Below, piece by piece: positions 32,764-41,214 of a DNA stretch of 64,000 nucleotides (position 1 is its first letter; every line of letters begins with the position of its first letter). Location: positions 147,573-211,572 of the forward strand of contig DKFJ01000007.1 in assembly GCA_002452335.1 (NCBI GenBank). Reading direction: 5' to 3'. The translations under genes were made by a program, and so were the position numbers. The notes beneath the pieces were generated by a model. That model did not search any database and was not told the DNA's origin. It saw nothing but the letters and a program-made list of their open reading frames with translations. Origin of the DNA: Deferribacteraceae bacterium UBA6799. GTDB lineage: Bacteria > Chrysiogenota > Deferribacteres > Deferribacterales > Geovibrionaceae.

Positions 32764-33943
32764 TTCTTTTGATCCTCCTCTTCATATTCGCTTTCATGAC
32801 AATATAATCTATCAGCGGGGCAAAAATATTGGCAAACAGCACCGCCAGCATAGCTCCTTCCGGATAGGCAGGGTTCAGCACCCTCACCAGAGCCGTCATT
32901 GCGCCTATCAGAAGTCCGTAGAAATACTTGCCTTTCTCTGTGAACGTGGCTGACACAGGGTCTGTCGCCATGAAAACAGCGGCGAAGGCGAAACCGCCTA
33001 TAACCAGATGCCACTGGGGAGCCAGAGAGAACATGGGGTTGGTGTCAGAACCAACCATATTAAAAAGCGATGTTACAGCCACCAGCCCGGCAACGGATGA
33101 AAGTATGATTCTCCATGAGCCTATTCCGGTCCAGATGAGAAACACCGCGCCGAAAATACACGCCAGTGTGGATGTCTCCCCCATGGAACCGGGGATAAAC
33201 CCGAGGAAAGCGTCCATCCACGATACATTGATATGTCCGCCGAAAGACTGGGAGGCAAGAGGTGTGGCATAGCTGTAGCCGTCCACGGCAACCCATGCCC
33301 TGTCGCCCGTGATGCCTGAAGGATAGCTGAAAAAGAGTATCGCTCTGGCAAACAGAGCGGGGTTCACAAAGTTGCGCCCTGTTCCGCCGAAAACCTCCTT
33401 GCCCAGAACCAGCCCGATGGACAGAGCCACCATAGCCTGCCATATAGGCACTGTGGGGGGAAGAATCAGCGGATAGAGAAGACTGGTAACCAGAAAAGCC
33501 TCGCCTATCTCGTGTTTGCGGACTATGGAGAACAGCAGTTCCCAGAAACCGCCCACTGCGAGCGTGGCTATATATACAGGTAAAAAGTATAATGCGCCGT
33601 GAAAAAAGTTCGCCCCTATGCTGTGCGGGTCATAACCCACGCCCATAGCGTTTATCAGGCTGTGACGCCATCCGGCGAGATTTTCAGTGCCGGTGGACGC
33701 TATCACCATGTTCGCCTGATAGCCGGTGTTATAGAGAGCCATCAGCACGCAGGGTATCAGCGCTATAACCACAGTGGTCATAATCCGCTTCAGATCGATA
33801 CCGTCACGCAGATGTGTGCGTCCTTTGGTTCTGTCCATCGGGTTGTATAAAAAGGTGTCCACCATCTCGAATGCGGGGAACCAGCGTTCGTACTTGCCGC
33901 CTTTTTCGAAAAGATGTTTATATTTTTCCAGAAATTTTCTCAT
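32753..33943 (-). CDS. nqrB: Na+-NQR subunit B
   Basis: 396 residues, about ten hydrophobic segments. Carries covalent FMN on the Thr of DPVSATFTEKG, and riboflavin, and is part of the Na+ path and quinone site. It begins MRKFLEKYKHLFEKGGKYER, the usual soluble N-terminus. Length matches the family (about 410). Starts 1 nt after nqrA's stop. Confidence 0.97.
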   Translation of the reverse strand: MRKFLEKYKHLFEKGGKYERWFPAFEMVDTFLYNPMDRTKGRTHLRDGIDLKRIMTTVVIALIPCVLMALYNTGYQANMVIASTGTENLAGWRHSLINAMGVGYDPHSIGANFFHGALYFLPVYIATLAVGGFWELLFSIVRKHEIGEAFLVTSLLYPLILPPTVPIWQAMVALSIGLVLGKEVFGGTGRNFVNPALFARAILFFSYPSGITGDRAWVAVDGYSYATPLASQSFGGHINVSWMDAFLGFIPGSMGETSTLACIFGAVFLIWTGIGSWRIILSSVAGLVAVTSLFNMVGSDTNPMFSLAPQWHLVIGGFAFAAVFMATDPVSATFTEKGKYFYGLLIGAMTALVRVLNPAYPEGAMLAVLFANIFAPLIDYIVMKANMKRRIKRSAV

Positions 33944-33944
33944 A

Positions 33945-35255
33945 TCAGCCCTCCTTCTCTATCTCGGTGAGGGCCGAGCGCAGAACGGGAGCATAATCTA
34001 TCTTTCCGGGGCAGGCATAGGTGCAGAGGCTCAGATCCTCCTCGGAAAGCTCCAGACAGCCCAGTTTCTCCGCCGTCTCATAGTCTTTTACCAGAAGCGC
34101 CCTGAGCAGATGCGTGGGCAGGATATCCATCGGCATGACCTTTTCGTATATGCCCACAGGAACCATAGCCCTGACACAGCCTTTCATGGATGTGTCGAAC
34201 TCCACGTTCTTTTCCCGCAGGATTTTTGACAGGAAGATATTTTTTACAGAGTGTACCTTAGCGCCGGGCATCAGCCAGCCCATGAAGGGTCTGTCCGTCT
34301 GCTCGTTCACCACGGAGACCTGATTCATAACGGATGACAGATATGCCGTCTCCTCTGAAACGGTTAATCCGTAAAGCACAGAGCCGTTTATTACTCTTGT
34401 GTTCTCCTCTTCTATCCTGCCGTTTGTAATTTGCCGTATGGATGCGCCTTTCACGGTTTTTATGTGGCAGGGTGATTTAACGCATGCGCCGGATAAGGCT
34501 ATCGTTTTTGATTCGTTCAGTTCTTTATGCTTTATCAGATAGCCGATATCTATAACTGTCTGCATATCCATGGTCCACACGCATCTGCGCATGGACACGG
34601 GACGCAGAAAGTGAACGTGCGTGCCTGTGAGTCCGGCGGGGTGTATACCGTCGAATATCACTGCGTCATCCGCAACCTTCATATCCGGAGCGCAGCAGAC
34701 GTATGTCTTGTCTGCCAGCATTTTAACCAGCTTCATCCCTTCGGCGAAATATTCCTCATTTCCCTGATACAGCAGTTTCATATCAGGCGCCAGAGGTCTG
34801 GTATCCATACAGTTGACAAACACTGCGTCCGGCTTGTCATCCGCATGCGGAACAACGGCGAAAGGAAGTCTGCGCAGTGATGTAAACAGACCGGAATCGG
34901 TCAGAAGTTTCAGAGCAGTGCTTCTGTCTGTGTATGACGTGTCGAACCGCACAGCATCGCCTGACGTTTTCTCTATCACCAGCGACAGGAATTTCCTCTT
35001 GTCGCCTCTGTGAACAGCTTTTACAATTCCGGTGGCTATAGCGGTAAAGACTGCCGAGGGATTTTTTCTGTCGGTAAAAACCGGCTGACCTTTTTTAACG
35101 GTCTCGCCCTCTTTCACCAGCATGGAAGGTTTCAGATTCGGATAATCGTCACCCAAGATTCCAACGCATGAAACAGAGGTCATATCGATGACCTCACCGG
35201 ACGGAGCGCCCTTCACAGGCAGGCTCAGCCCCTTTTTTATTCTATAAACTGTCAT
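33945..35255 (-). CDS. nqrA: Na+-NQR subunit A
   Basis: 436 residues from ATG at 35255, chosen for CGGAG 6 nt upstream and because the family starts near IKKGL. The soluble, cytoplasmic subunit near the quinone site. YRIKKGLSLPVKGAP is the barrel-sandwich start, and GTHVHFLRPVS and the C-terminal ACPGKIDYAPVLR are recognisable. First gene of nqrABCDEF, behind a TTGACA promoter. Confidence 0.95.
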   Translation of the reverse strand: MTVYRIKKGLSLPVKGAPSGEVIDMTSVSCVGILGDDYPNLKPSMLVKEGETVKKGQPVFTDRKNPSAVFTAIATGIVKAVHRGDKRKFLSLVIEKTSGDAVRFDTSYTDRSTALKLLTDSGLFTSLRRLPFAVVPHADDKPDAVFVNCMDTRPLAPDMKLLYQGNEEYFAEGMKLVKMLADKTYVCCAPDMKVADDAVIFDGIHPAGLTGTHVHFLRPVSMRRCVWTMDMQTVIDIGYLIKHKELNESKTIALSGACVKSPCHIKTVKGASIRQITNGRIEEENTRVINGSVLYGLTVSEETAYLSSVMNQVSVVNEQTDRPFMGWLMPGAKVHSVKNIFLSKILREKNVEFDTSMKGCVRAMVPVGIYEKVMPMDILPTHLLRALLVKDYETAEKLGCLELSEEDLSLCTYACPGKIDYAPVLRSALTEIEKEG

Positions 35256-35296
35256 GCCGTTCTCCGAAATCAAAAGAAAGTTAATTTAGTCTTAAT

Positions 35297-35326
35297 ATAG
35301 TTTAAACTATGATAGGCAGGTGTCAA
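35297..35326 (-). promoter_or_regulatory. nqr operon promoter with palindrome
   Basis: On the minus strand TTGACA (35321-35326) and TAAACT (35299-35304) are 16 nt apart. ATAGTTTAAACTAT (35297-35310), a perfect 14-bp dyad, overlaps the -10 and could be an operator. The -35 overlaps the end of the neighbouring transporter gene. Confidence 0.55.
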
Positions 35327-36234
35327 GATTTTCTGGCTCTCATTATCAGTATTCCGCTGAATCCTACCAGCATTATACCCATCAGAGAGAGAGAATCCGG
35401 AAACATATCCCCTGCAAGCATACCTGTGAACACGCTGAACAACAGCTCGCTGTAGCCCACAGTGCTCATCAGAGCTACACGCCCGAAGAAATATGACCGG
35501 GACATATAGTATTGCGCCACCACAGCCACCAGCCCCAGCATGAACATATAAAAAATATCTATGCCCACCGGAATAAACGCCAGCGAATTATATCTGGGAG
35601 CACCCATGAAGTGCATCACGATGAAATAGAGCGAAGACCCGCCCAGACCTGCCAGAGAAAACGACATAACCATCATTCTCGCGTCATAATAGTTAGCCAG
35701 CCCGCGCACGGTGGCATATGCCAGAGCGGCGAAAAAACCGCACCCGATACCAGCCAGAGAACCGAGCAGAGATATCTCCCCGCTGGGCTTCAGAATGAGA
35801 AGAATACCTATGAAACCGACTATGATAGATGTCCAGAGCTTGCTTCCGGTCTTTTCCTTCAGCATTATGCCGCCTATGACAGCGGTGAACATGGGTGATG
35901 TTTTCGAAAAAGTGGCGGCAGTGGCAAGGGGAAGCACGCTGACCGAAAAGAAGTAAAAGAACATGGCTGTGAAGCCGTAGATTCCACGCATCGCCAGCAG
36001 AAAAGGCTTTCCGCCCTGATTGCTGGGTTTAAATATAAGCATGGAGCCTATTATCAGAGTGAGACTGACTACATTTCTGAAAAAGATCATCTCCATGGGA
36101 GCGTGATGAACAGAAAGTTTTTTGATGAAAAAACCCATACACGAGAAAAGAAAAGACGCAAGCAGCATATATAGAATGCCCTTCATCTCCTCGTCAGTGT
36201 TGAAAGCTCGGTATGGATTGATTTTTTCCGGCAT
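35323..36234 (-). CDS. EamA/DMT-family transporter
   Basis: 303 residues, ten hydrophobic segments in two EamA repeats (about 17-150 and 165-298), the standard DMT metabolite exporter design. Start at 36234 has a poor ribosome site; ATG at 36186 (MKGILYMLLAS) is an alternative. Substrate cannot be told; RhtA- and YdcZ-like relatives move amino acids or similar metabolites. Monocistronic or leading into nothing obvious. Confidence 0.85.
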   Translation of the reverse strand: MPEKINPYRAFNTDEEMKGILYMLLASFLFSCMGFFIKKLSVHHAPMEMIFFRNVVSLTLIIGSMLIFKPSNQGGKPFLLAMRGIYGFTAMFFYFFSVSVLPLATAATFSKTSPMFTAVIGGIMLKEKTGSKLWTSIIVGFIGILLILKPSGEISLLGSLAGIGCGFFAALAYATVRGLANYYDARMMVMSFSLAGLGGSSLYFIVMHFMGAPRYNSLAFIPVGIDIFYMFMLGLVAVVAQYYMSRSYFFGRVALMSTVGYSELLFSVFTGMLAGDMFPDSLSLMGIMLVGFSGILIMRARKS

Positions 36235-36281
36235 ACGGGAATATACGCCTGACCTTTTTATTTAGCAACGGATTTTAGACC

Positions 36282-36569
36282 CTATTCTGCTCTTTTGAAC
36301 TCCGGCTCTCCCACCTGATGTCTTCTGAAATAGACGACGCCAGAAATAAATATCAGGATAAAAAGCCCGAACGCGCAAAGGTTCACAAGATCGCCGTGAA
36401 TAGTGATATTCCTGACAACGTAGATAGTGAGAAAAAGATCGAAAGCGAACAGAACAGCGTAGAGATGCTTAGGCACTCTGTAGGTTATCTTCGCCTGACA
36501 GCCGGAACATTCCTTCGATCCGTCAGTCATTTCTGTACCGCAGAAAGGACATTTAACACTCACTGGCAT
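36282..36569 (-). CDS. Zinc-ribbon membrane protein
   Basis: 95 residues. N-terminal zinc ribbon CPFCGTEMTDGSKECSGC (CxxC...CxxC), then two hydrophobic helices (about 35-50 and 62-82). Function unknown. It lies 49 nt after the YgbA-type gene and could belong to that operon. Confidence 0.7.
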   Translation of the reverse strand: MPVSVKCPFCGTEMTDGSKECSGCQAKITYRVPKHLYAVLFAFDLFLTIYVVRNITIHGDLVNLCAFGLFILIFISGVVYFRRHQVGEPEFKRAE

Positions 36570-36618
36570 TCCCTCTTAAATATAATATTTTTCCAGGTAT
36601 ACCACATTTATAAAAAAA

Positions 36619-36921
36619 TCAGAAGAAATAGTGAAATAACCAGTCGATACGTCCTCGCTTAATATAATATATCCCGCTGAATTTCATTATCTCCTTCATT
36701 TTCCGCCGCATCTCCGGTTTATAACAGTGAACCTTGCAGTCCTTACACTTTGGCTTGGGATCCAGCGGACAGCGTATGTTTCTGGCGAGAGCATAGGAAA
36801 GCACCTCGGCGCACTCAGGACAGAGAGAGCCGGGAACAACACCGTGGTTTTCCCGGCAGTAGGTATGTATAAAAGCGTTCAGGACCTTTGCGTCCTTCTT
36901 CACACGTTTGTCTTTTTTCAT
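36619..36921 (-). CDS. YgbA-type (nitrous oxide-stimulated promoter) protein
   Basis: 100 residues with the YgbA_NO pattern: an early basic helix, FIHTYCRENHG, then cysteines LCPECAEVLSYA, RCPLDPKPKCKDCKVHCYKPEMR and C-terminal IKFSGI-like IMKFSGIYY. In E. coli ygbA is induced by nitric oxide, and cysteines imply metal or cluster binding. It overlaps the upstream ABC ATPase by 4 nt (ATGA), so it is co-translated with the metal-handling operon. Role unknown. Confidence 0.8.
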   Translation of the reverse strand: MKKDKRVKKDAKVLNAFIHTYCRENHGVVPGSLCPECAEVLSYALARNIRCPLDPKPKCKDCKVHCYKPEMRRKMKEIMKFSGIYYIKRGRIDWLFHYFF

Positions 36922-37919
36922 ATGGTTTCCAGCATGTCTCCCATACGCACACGGTTTCTCAGATCGAGCAGGCGCTTATCCAGCTCCTGAAGCTCCTGAA
37001 GATTCTCACGTTCCTTGTCTGTGGTGGCGATGATCTTTGCCACGCCGCCGTTTTTTATAACCAGCCTCTTGTCGCCCATCAGCGCCAGTATGGGGTCATG
37101 GGTGGACATCAGAACTATCTTCTCCTCGCCCACCAGAAGCTGAAGCGCTTTCTTACGGTCGATTCCGGCGTTCTCTATCTCGTCTATCAGCACTATGGGC
37201 GATTTACTTAAGAAAGCTGTATCGGCTATCATCAGAGCCCTGGACTGTCCGCCGGACAGGGATGTGACGGGTGTGTCGCCGTCAAATTTTTCTCCCGCCA
37301 GCTCGTTCGCCTTCTCTATTATCAGCTCCACCTTGTTGTCTATATCCTGCACAAAGCGGCTCTCGGCATGTATGCGTACAAACTCTCTGGCAGTTAAATC
37401 CATTACAAAGTTCATGTTCTGGCTGAGCTGAGCCACAGGCTTATGCTCCGGAGAGAAACGCCAGCTCTTTTCGGGGTCTTTACCGTTTATCTTGATGTAT
37501 CTCTTGGTGGGAGTGTCGCCCATCGCCATCCACTCGATATCTGCCAGCAGACGGCTCTTGCCTGATCCGGTCGGTCCTACTATACATATAATCTCGCCGG
37601 AATTGATCTCAAGCTCAAAGTTCTCCGCCTCGCCTTTCTTGTTTATCCCGCCTGTGATAGTCAGCTTCTCTATGGACGCTGTCTTCTCTGTCATGGAGCC
37701 CACAGCCTCTATGAAGGTCACGAAGTTATGTATAAACTCAGAAGGGTCTATGCCCATATCCTCCAGCTCGGTGTCTGTGAGGTTTTTCACAAACTCCTTC
37801 ACGGATGTCTGAGGGATTTTCATCCCCTGCGACTCGAAAAAGTCCGCGGCAAAAGGGAACTCCGCCAGTAATTCTGAGAAATCTATGTTTAATATCTGCT
37901 GCTTATCCATTATCCACAT
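36918..37919 (-). CDS. Soluble ABC-type ATPase with DUF1858-like N-domain
   Basis: 333 residues, no membrane segment. Residues about 1-75 are helical and DUF1858/ScdA-N-like (FSELLAEFPFAADFFESQGM). The ATPase has Walker A GPTGSGKSR, Q-loop QLSQNM, signature LSGGQSRALMIADT, Walker B IVLIDEIENAG and switch His in MSTHDP, so it should be active. No permease gene is nearby. The start may be 37919 or 37910 (MDKQQ), both overlapping the GTPase gene. With a GTPase, a solute-binding-like protein and YgbA it suggests an ATP-driven metal- or cofactor-handling machine, not transport; inferred. Confidence 0.78.
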   Translation of the reverse strand: MWIMDKQQILNIDFSELLAEFPFAADFFESQGMKIPQTSVKEFVKNLTDTELEDMGIDPSEFIHNFVTFIEAVGSMTEKTASIEKLTITGGINKKGEAENFELEINSGEIICIVGPTGSGKSRLLADIEWMAMGDTPTKRYIKINGKDPEKSWRFSPEHKPVAQLSQNMNFVMDLTAREFVRIHAESRFVQDIDNKVELIIEKANELAGEKFDGDTPVTSLSGGQSRALMIADTAFLSKSPIVLIDEIENAGIDRKKALQLLVGEEKIVLMSTHDPILALMGDKRLVIKNGGVAKIIATTDKERENLQELQELDKRLLDLRNRVRMGDMLETI

Positions 37920-38598
37920 CCATTTTTCTTACGTTGCCCATCTGATACTGTGACCCGATTCTCTTTTCGCCCAGACAATATGAGCAGAGAGCGGAAGGCA
38001 TGGAGAATCTGAGGCTTTTTCCATCCAGAGTATCTGTTTCTGTATTTGCGTCGGCAAAGAGCGTGGACAGCTCGAAAGCTCCCTGTCCGGTGATGCCGTT
38101 CACATGCATGATAGACGCTGTGGGGTTCACCGTGGCGACTCTGGAGGCGAAAACCTCTCTCTCCGCCTGAGACACGATGTCTCCTTTGGTTATCACCACC
38201 ACATCCGCTGATTTCAGCATGGGACCTATCTTCTTGGGCGTATTGATTCCGGAGAGGTTGTCTATCACGCACACCGCCAGAATCTCTTTGATATGCGGAC
38301 TGCATCTGTTGCACAGCCCGGCGCTTTCGCTTATCAGGATATCAATTCCCTGTTTCTTTCCCCACTCAAAACTCTCTGAGACGTTGCTGACAAAATAGTG
38401 GTCGGGACACAGAGCGCCCGAAAGACCTTTTTTCACCGGGATACCCTTCGCCTCATAGAGTTTGTCATCATCTGTATAGAGGCAGTCGAACTTAACCACG
38501 CCCGCCTTGAACCCACGCTGGCGCAGACTCTCCACGGTTTTTAATATCACGGCTGTTTTGCCGGATGACGGAGGACCGCTGACTGTTACAAATCTCAT
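37903..38598 (-). CDS. HypB/UreG/CobW-like metallochaperone GTPase
   Basis: 231 residues. P-loop SGPPSSGKTAVILK at the start, then a Walker-B-like ILISESAGLCNRC with ESAG as in UreG/HypB, and base-specificity VITKGD (NKxD-like TKGD). Cysteines CNRCSPH and near the end CSYCLG could bind metal. Family members use GTP to load Ni or other metal into enzymes. The start lies 1 nt after the solute-binding gene stop; the end overlaps the ABC gene by 8-17 nt. Metal unknown. Confidence 0.8.
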   Translation of the reverse strand: MRFVTVSGPPSSGKTAVILKTVESLRQRGFKAGVVKFDCLYTDDDKLYEAKGIPVKKGLSGALCPDHYFVSNVSESFEWGKKQGIDILISESAGLCNRCSPHIKEILAVCVIDNLSGINTPKKIGPMLKSADVVVITKGDIVSQAEREVFASRVATVNPTASIMHVNGITGQGAFELSTLFADANTETDTLDGKSLRFSMPSALCSYCLGEKRIGSQYQMGNVRKMDVDNG

Positions 38599-38599
38599 T

Positions 38600-39817
38600 T
38601 TACGCCCCCTGTTCCATGCTGTTCAGGCTGTCGTTGAACAGAGCGTCCAGACGTTTCAGCAGAACTCCCATGTCTGTGGAATATATATAGTCCCAGCCGA
38701 CCCAGTTGAACTTCATGTTCTCCGGCAGTCTGTTGTCCACCTCGCTGTTCAGAGCGGGGAACAGACCTCTGTGGCTGAGTATCTCGCCCACCTCTTTTCC
38801 ATAGAGAAAATCGGCGGCGGGTTTTATTACATCTTTTCTGTCACGTCTTGTCAGCATAAAGATGGGGCTGATGATGCATCCCTCCTCGGGGAAAACAATC
38901 TCAACTGTCTTGTTGCCGAACAGCATCTTTGTAAAAAAATACGGCATGATGGTCACCGCGGGTTTTTCCACGTTCTTTTTACCTGCATTCTTAACCATCT
39001 GAGCGGGGTGCATGGACTGAATCATGCTGTCAGCCAGATTAACCACTCCATCATCGCCAAACATGCGGTGTATATGCACCAGAAGAGCGTTGAACAGGTC
39101 GAAGTCGCCCACAGGGAGCGAAACGCTCCGTCTGAACTCAGGCTTCAGAATATCCGCCCAGCTTTTAGGCACTTCCCTGCCCTCCAGAGCGTCCAGATTC
39201 ACCATAAAAACCGCCGGAACAACGCCCACCATTCCGTAGTTGCCTTTCGGGTCTTTCAGCTGGCTCATGTAGCTGTGGCATGCGCCTGTCATGTCCTCGA
39301 ACATGCCCTCTTTTACCAGTCCGCCCAGAGAAGCATCATCGAAAAAAACATCGAATCCGGCGGATACGAAAATATCCGGCACATTCTCTGCCCTGATACC
39401 CACCACATTCTCCTCCAGCCAGCTCTGACCGCCTGAAGCGGCTATCAGCTCGTGGGCGATGGTGAGTCCTGTGTCCTCTGTCACCTTACTCGCGAAGGCG
39501 TCTATGGACTCGAGCAGAGGCAGACGCACGGGACAGGGCAGCAGTCCCTTGACTGTGATGTCTCCGTCTTTCGCCGACTCTCTGAGGGTGATGTCCACCT
39601 GAGCGTCTCTGTTGCTGTCTATCTCTTCCAGACTTTTTATGAAGGTCTGAACATCATAGTTTTTCTGTTTTATAGCTGTTTCCAGTTTAAGAAACTTTCC
39701 GGCAGTCTCCAGCATCTTAGGCTCTTTAAAATTCTCGAAACCTTTGCTGACGAAAAGGCTGAATGCAGAGGGGTGCTGTTTTGAAAGTTCGTAAACTGTG
39801 ATATTGGCGTTTATCAT
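38600..39817 (-). CDS. DUF1858 plus ABC solute-binding-like protein, without signal peptide
   Basis: 405 residues. An N-terminal DUF1858-like helical domain (ITVYELSKQHPSAFSLFVSK) occupies about 1-70. Then a periplasmic-binding-protein fold of the Fe3+/spermidine type from about 95 (LPLLESIDAFASKVTEDTGL, VPDIFVSAGFDVFFDDASL, KGNYGMVGVVPAVFMVN, FPEEGCIISPIFML). There is no signal sequence or lipobox, so it should be cytoplasmic, unlike normal solute-binding proteins. First gene of the four-gene operon. May bind an anion, metal complex or cofactor precursor for the downstream NTPases; inferred. Confidence 0.75.
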   Translation of the reverse strand: MINANITVYELSKQHPSAFSLFVSKGFENFKEPKMLETAGKFLKLETAIKQKNYDVQTFIKSLEEIDSNRDAQVDITLRESAKDGDITVKGLLPCPVRLPLLESIDAFASKVTEDTGLTIAHELIAASGGQSWLEENVVGIRAENVPDIFVSAGFDVFFDDASLGGLVKEGMFEDMTGACHSYMSQLKDPKGNYGMVGVVPAVFMVNLDALEGREVPKSWADILKPEFRRSVSLPVGDFDLFNALLVHIHRMFGDDGVVNLADSMIQSMHPAQMVKNAGKKNVEKPAVTIMPYFFTKMLFGNKTVEIVFPEEGCIISPIFMLTRRDRKDVIKPAADFLYGKEVGEILSHRGLFPALNSEVDNRLPENMKFNWVGWDYIYSTDMGVLLKRLDALFNDSLNSMEQGA

Positions 39818-39896
39818 TTAAATCTCCTTGTATCCTGCTTTATGTTAGCCAATATATCTGCTGAACTGAAAAAATACTTGATTGGTGTCAAAAAAG

Positions 39897-39926
39897 AAAT
39901 AAAAAAAGGGAGGATATCTCCTCCCT
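39897..39926 (-). terminator. Terminator of the MarR-family gene
   Basis: GGGAGGA / TCCTCCC stem, loop TATC, followed on the minus strand by a U-run of about seven. Confidence 0.82.
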
Positions 39927-39956
39927 TATCTCACATTATAGCCGTCAGGACTGTCA

Positions 39957-40394
39957 TTATTTTTTCTCTAATTTCCTACAGATAGTTATCAGCGAATTAA
40001 GCTCGTCTATAGTCAGATCCGCCATCTTATGCGTGACATTCTTTCTGTATATCTCAAAAACATCGTTCAGAACCTGTCTGCCTCTGTCTGTGATACTCAC
40101 GGTGAAATAGCGCCTGTCTGCGGCATCCTTCTTCCTGACCGCCAGTCCGTGCTTTTCGAGATTGTCTATCACAGTTGTCATGTTGCCTGTTGTTTTTCTG
40201 ATTATCTCAGCTATATCTTTCTGACACATCGAGCCTTTATAGTTAAGCGCTTCCAGCACGCCAAACTGGCTGACAGTGATTCCTTCATCCTTAAGGTGAG
40301 CATGCACGAACGAAGAAACATGATCTGACGCTTTCATTAAGCTGATGAAGGCATCCATGCTGAGAATCTCTTTTTCAAGAACTGAATTTTTCAC
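39957..40394 (-). CDS. MarR-family transcriptional regulator
   Basis: 145 residues from GTG at 40394 with AAGGAGGTG 4 nt upstream (a 19-codon longer frame has no site). Winged helix: LKDEGITVSQFGVLEAL, recognition helix IAEIIRKTTGNMTTVIDNLE and wing VRKKDAADRRYFTVSIT, with the DxRxxxVxLT-like motif. MarR proteins repress by binding a dyad; a candidate lies just upstream of this gene, suggesting self-regulation. Ligand and other targets unknown. Confidence 0.9.
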   Translation of the reverse strand: MKNSVLEKEILSMDAFISLMKASDHVSSFVHAHLKDEGITVSQFGVLEALNYKGSMCQKDIAEIIRKTTGNMTTVIDNLEKHGLAVRKKDAADRRYFTVSITDRGRQVLNDVFEIYRKNVTHKMADLTIDELNSLITICRKLEKK

Positions 40395-40406
40395 GGGACA
40401 CCTCCT

Positions 40407-40446
40407 TTGTTTAACATTAAAATATATCTTATTAAATATTAAACAA
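40407..40446. promoter_or_regulatory. Candidate MarR operator (inverted repeat)
   Basis: TTGTTTAACATTA and AAATATTAAACAA form arms of an AT-rich dyad in the gap before the marR-like start; it probably overlaps the promoter. Function inferred from position. Confidence 0.5.
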
Positions 40447-40459
40447 GACAAAAGAGGTG

Positions 40460-40810
40460 TTATTTAAGATTTTTTGCGCATTCTTCCCGGCAGAGTGTTT
40501 TTATCTTTGTCATATCCGATCTTACTTCTGGGTCATCAGCAAGCTGCTCTTTGATATCAGATATGATGGAACTGACCAGAGGATCGTCAGACGGACGATA
40601 GACAACCCATCTTCCTTCCTTTTCCGATTCTATCACTCCGGCAGAGCGCATCTGTTTCAGATGAGATGATATGGTGGAAAGAGCTATCCCCAGCACCGAA
40701 TCTATCTCACAGACGCAGAGAGGACGCTCAGAGAGCATCATGACTATTCTCATGCGGTTCTTATCGGCTATGGCCTTGATCATCTCGACTGTGTTATCAA
40801 TTTTAGACAT
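40460..40810 (-). CDS. ArsR/SmtB-family metalloregulator
   Basis: 116 residues. Winged helix with recognition helix LSTISSHLKQMRSAGVI and wing EGRWVVYR. LCVCEI in helix 3 is the As(III)-type ELCVCDL metal site, and CREEC near the C-terminus adds two cysteines, so arsenite or antimonite sensing is likely. No ars resistance gene is adjacent, though a DMT-like gene (DUF486) precedes it by 2 nt. Confidence 0.9.
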   Translation of the reverse strand: MSKIDNTVEMIKAIADKNRMRIVMMLSERPLCVCEIDSVLGIALSTISSHLKQMRSAGVIESEKEGRWVVYRPSDDPLVSSIISDIKEQLADDPEVRSDMTKIKTLCREECAKNLK

Positions 40811-40812
40811 GT

Positions 40813-41169
40813 TTATCCTTTAAATATAAAATATACGGCTCCGACCATACAAAGTCCAGCCCAGACATAATTCAATTTAAGCGGTTCTTTCATAAAAAAG
40901 AAAGTAAAAGGTACAAAAACCGCAAGAGTTATTATCTCCTGAGTTATCTTAAGCTGTCCCAGAGACATTTCAGAATATCCGAATCTGTTTGCCGGAACCT
41001 GTATCAGATATTCAAAAAAGGCTATGCCCCAGCTGACAAAAACCGCCCACAGCCAGCTTCTGTCGCCCATGTGCTTCAGGTGTCCATACCATGCGAACGT
41101 CATAAACACATTGGAGGCGGTCAGCATCATCATGAATATCAGCGTAGTACGCATAAATATATGCCTCAA
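40813..41169 (-). CDS. DUF486/DMT-family small membrane protein
   Basis: 118 residues, four hydrophobic segments; NVFMTFAWYGHL and FFEYLIQVPANRFG are the DUF486 hallmarks. Alternative start 41154 (MRTTLIF). It sits between htpG and arsR and is probably co-transcribed with arsR; function unknown. Confidence 0.82.
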   Translation of the reverse strand: MRHIFMRTTLIFMMMLTASNVFMTFAWYGHLKHMGDRSWLWAVFVSWGIAFFEYLIQVPANRFGYSEMSLGQLKITQEIITLAVFVPFTFFFMKEPLKLNYVWAGLCMVGAVYFIFKG

Positions 41170-41205
41170 AAAAAGACTGCTCCGCCTGAAGAGGCGAAGC
41201 AGTCT
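41166..41205 (-). terminator. Terminator of htpG
   Basis: AGACTGCTTCGCC / GGCGGAGCAGTCT on the minus strand, followed by a seven-U run. Confidence 0.9.
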
Positions 41206-41214
41206 AAAATTTAT

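Noticed and set aside
40813..41169. Arsenic efflux gene next to ArsR
   Set aside because: The DUF486 protein has only four helices and no ArsB/Acr3 or ArsP features.
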